Source: Rhodospirillales bacterium
GTDB taxonomy: Bacteria; Pseudomonadota; Alphaproteobacteria; Rhodospirillales; Defluviicoccaceae
Direction of reading: 5' to 3'
DNA: 23,301 bases
Assembly: GCA_026125865.1 (NCBI GenBank)
Contig: JAHCKI010000007.1
Span: forward strand, 1-23,301
In this document: in pieces, positions 21,694 to 23,301 of the stretch
Numbering within the stretch: position 1 is the first letter of the stretch
Layout of the letters: every line of letters begins with the position of its first letter
Made by a program: the position numbers and the translations under genes
The notes under the pieces: model-generated
Told to the model about the DNA's origin: nothing
Seen by the model: the letters and a program-made list of their open reading frames with translations, nothing else
The model's database searches: none

Positions 21694-23301
21694 TCAGGCA
21701 ACGGAAGCCAATACCGGCCGTTGGTCCGAATACTCGAAAGCGAGCCGGACCACGTGGGCTGCCTCGTCCCGATATACGACCCGCGCTTGGATCGGCGTGG
21801 GATCCGTCTCCGAGGCGAAGCGGATGCGATCGCCGACCGAAACCGGAGCATCTACGGTCATCGCCGCGCCCCCTGCGGAGATGTCGATGAGCCGACCAGG
21901 GAACTGGCGATCGCCAACGATCAAGGTCGCGACGCCATCGCTTTTGCGCCTGGGTTCCTGCCTGCGATTGGTGTCCTCCGATGACGTGCGGATGATTTTC
22001 GTCGTGGCTGACTGCAAGGAGGAGACGGTTACGGCAAATTCGGTAGCCGCCTTGCCCACTTCGGCGGCCAAATCCTCAGACCGGCTGGTGTTGCGTGACA
22101 GGACATCCACGCGATCGCTGACCTCCTGCTGCGCGTGCGTCGCCACTTCGATGTTGCGGGCGATGTCCTGTGTGGCACCGTCCTGTTCGGTCACCGAACT
22201 CAACACCGTGGACGCGATCTCCTCGATCCGCTTGACGACATTGACAATGTCGCCGATGGCTCCCACCGAGTCTTCGGTCATCGACCGCATGCCGGAGACG
22301 TGGCTGGTGATTTCTTCCGTCGCCTTCGCTGTCTGATTGGCCAAGCCCTTCACCTCCGAAGCCACGACAGCGAACCCTTTGCCGGCGTCACCGGCGCGTG
22401 CCGCCTCGATCGTCGCATTCAGAGCCAAGAGCTGCGTCTGGTCGGCGATTTCCTTGATCAGAACCACGACCCGTCCGACACGCTCCGAAGCGTCGACCAG
22501 GCCGCCGATGGTTTCGCTGGCCTTGTTGGCTTCAACAACGGCGCTGCGGGTGATATCACCGGCGATGCCAACCTGACGGCTTATCTCCCGCCCGGATACG
22601 GAGAGCTCTTCGCCGGCTGCGGCGACCGTGTGGGTTGTCTGCAAGGTCTCTTCGACAGCCGCCGCCACTTCGCGCGTGCCCGCACCGGCTTCTTCCGTGA
22701 GCCGCATCATGTTCTTGGCGACCTGCGCCAGCGCTTCTGCCCGTTCGGCGACCGATTCGACGGTGCGGCGCGTTTCCTGCTCGACGCGGTTCGCCAACTC
22801 CATGACCGCCTGCTTACGCTCCAACTGGCTCCGCTGTTCCGCGTCCTTTTGCTCCGCCTCCAACCGTTCGCGCGCGATTGCGTTGTCCTTGAAGACCTGG
22901 AACGCACGCGCCATGGAACCGATCTCGTCGCGCCGTGCGCTGTTGGAAATCTCCACTTCAAGATCGTTCGCCGCCAGCCGGGTCACCTCCGACGTCATCG
23001 TCTGCAATGGCCTGACTACTTTGAACACAATTGTTGCCACGCCGATCAACGCCGCGACGACGATGAACGCCAGCCAGGCTCCGGCGCCGATGACCGTATG
23101 TAACGCCGATCGCGACATCTCCTGCGTGAGGCCCGTCGTTCGCTCGCCGATCATGCGGCCCACATCCAGGATGGGTTCGGTTGCCGTTGTCGCCGTACTC
23201 AGCCACGCACTCAAATTGACCGGGTAGGGCTTCCTGTTCGTACCCGCCGCAATCACCGCCTCACGGGTCTTTTCGAAGTCCTCGAAGAACGCTGTTTCAA
23301 T
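21694..23301 (-). CDS. Methyl-accepting chemotaxis protein with C-terminal PilZ domain (partial, 5' end outside window)
   Basis: Chemoreceptor whose visible 535 residues lack the true N-terminus: the frame runs to the window edge with no stop, so the GTG at 23256 is not the start. The order is the end of a periplasmic sensor region, a membrane segment (about 69-94), a HAMP linker (about 95-145), and a long coiled-coil signalling domain with the conserved hairpin tip IADQTQLLALNATIEAARAG (285-304). It ends in a PilZ domain: RRQEPRR at 446-452 and DISAGG at 473-478 match the cyclic-di-GMP-binding pattern RxxxR...DxSxxG. The protein could therefore tune motility signalling to cyclic-di-GMP. No other chemotaxis gene is in the window, and the ligand cannot be inferred. 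Confidence 0.93.
   Translation of the reverse strand: METAFFEDFEKTREAVIAAGTNRKPYPVNLSAWLSTATTATEPILDVGRMIGERTTGLTQEMSRSALHTVIGAGAWLAFIVVAALIGVATIVFKVVRPLQTMTSEVTRLAANDLEVEISNSARRDEIGSMARAFQVFKDNAIARERLEAEQKDAEQRSQLERKQAVMELANRVEQETRRTVESVAERAEALAQVAKNMMRLTEEAGAGTREVAAAVEETLQTTHTVAAAGEELSVSGREISRQVGIAGDITRSAVVEANKASETIGGLVDASERVGRVVVLIKEIADQTQLLALNATIEAARAGDAGKGFAVVASEVKGLANQTAKATEEITSHVSGMRSMTEDSVGAIGDIVNVVKRIEEIASTVLSSVTEQDGATQDIARNIEVATHAQQEVSDRVDVLSRNTSRSEDLAAEVGKAATEFAVTVSSLQSATTKIIRTSSEDTNRRQEPRRKSDGVATLIVGDRQFPGRLIDISAGGAAMTVDAPVSVGDRIRFASETDPTPIQARVVYRDEAAHVVRLAFEYSDQRPVLASVA

Overview
The window is high-GC (about 60-65% by eye), densely packed bacterial DNA. Its gene content fits an alphaproteobacterium, most likely Rhodospirillales-like: CobK/CobL-type corrin genes mixed with CbiD/CbiG/CbiX, a SCO protein, a YcgN protein, a YgjP protein and a chemoreceptor ending in PilZ. 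The assignment rests on gene types and base composition only.

Layout. (1) 7-4370: a Type III restriction-modification pair, mod and res, overlapping by 4 nt. Its right end lies next to the 3' end of a tRNA-Ser(GGA) gene (4647-4736, minus). (2) 4737-6200: a short degenerate repeat array, a cytidylate-kinase-like gene, two palindromes whose arms resemble an IS630-type terminal repeat, and the 3' remnant of an IS630-family transposase. (3) 6197-10323, all minus: a TauE/SafE (DsbD_2-like) membrane protein, SCO, cobB, a YcgN-type cysteine-cluster protein and a YgjP-type metallopeptidase. (4) 10446-12282, plus: cbiD-cobK. (5) 12283-12490: a convergent gap filled by a large imperfect hairpin. (6) 12491-18617, minus: cbiX-cobH-cobL-(cobI-cbiG-cobJ triple fusion)-cobM, each gene overlapping the next by 4-11 nt, possibly led by a small uncharacterised ORF. 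(7) 19102-23301: a CHAP-domain lipoprotein, a HepT/MntA-like HEPN-nucleotidyltransferase pair, a YeiH-type transporter, and a chemoreceptor with a C-terminal PilZ domain that runs off the window.

How the genes work together. The central theme is cobalamin. By family assignment the window encodes every step from sirohydrochlorin to cobyrinate a,c-diamide by the cobalt-early route: CbiX (cobalt insertion), CobI/CbiL (C20), CobJ/CbiH (C17 and ring contraction), CobM/CbiF (C11), CbiG (opening of the delta-lactone), CbiD (C1), CobK/CbiJ (reduction), CobL/CbiET (C5, C15 and decarboxylation), CobH/CbiC (methyl shift) and CobB/CbiA (amidation). No CobG, CobZ, CobF or CobNST is present. The most unusual points are the single 846-residue CobI-CbiG-CobJ polypeptide and the CbiX protein, which carries an MxCxxC motif and a tail with 22 histidines. 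The start of cobH lies inside the DNA encoding that tail. I found no convincing cobalamin riboswitch.

The flanks are accessory DNA: a restriction-modification pair at a tRNA, IS debris and a toxin-antitoxin-like pair.
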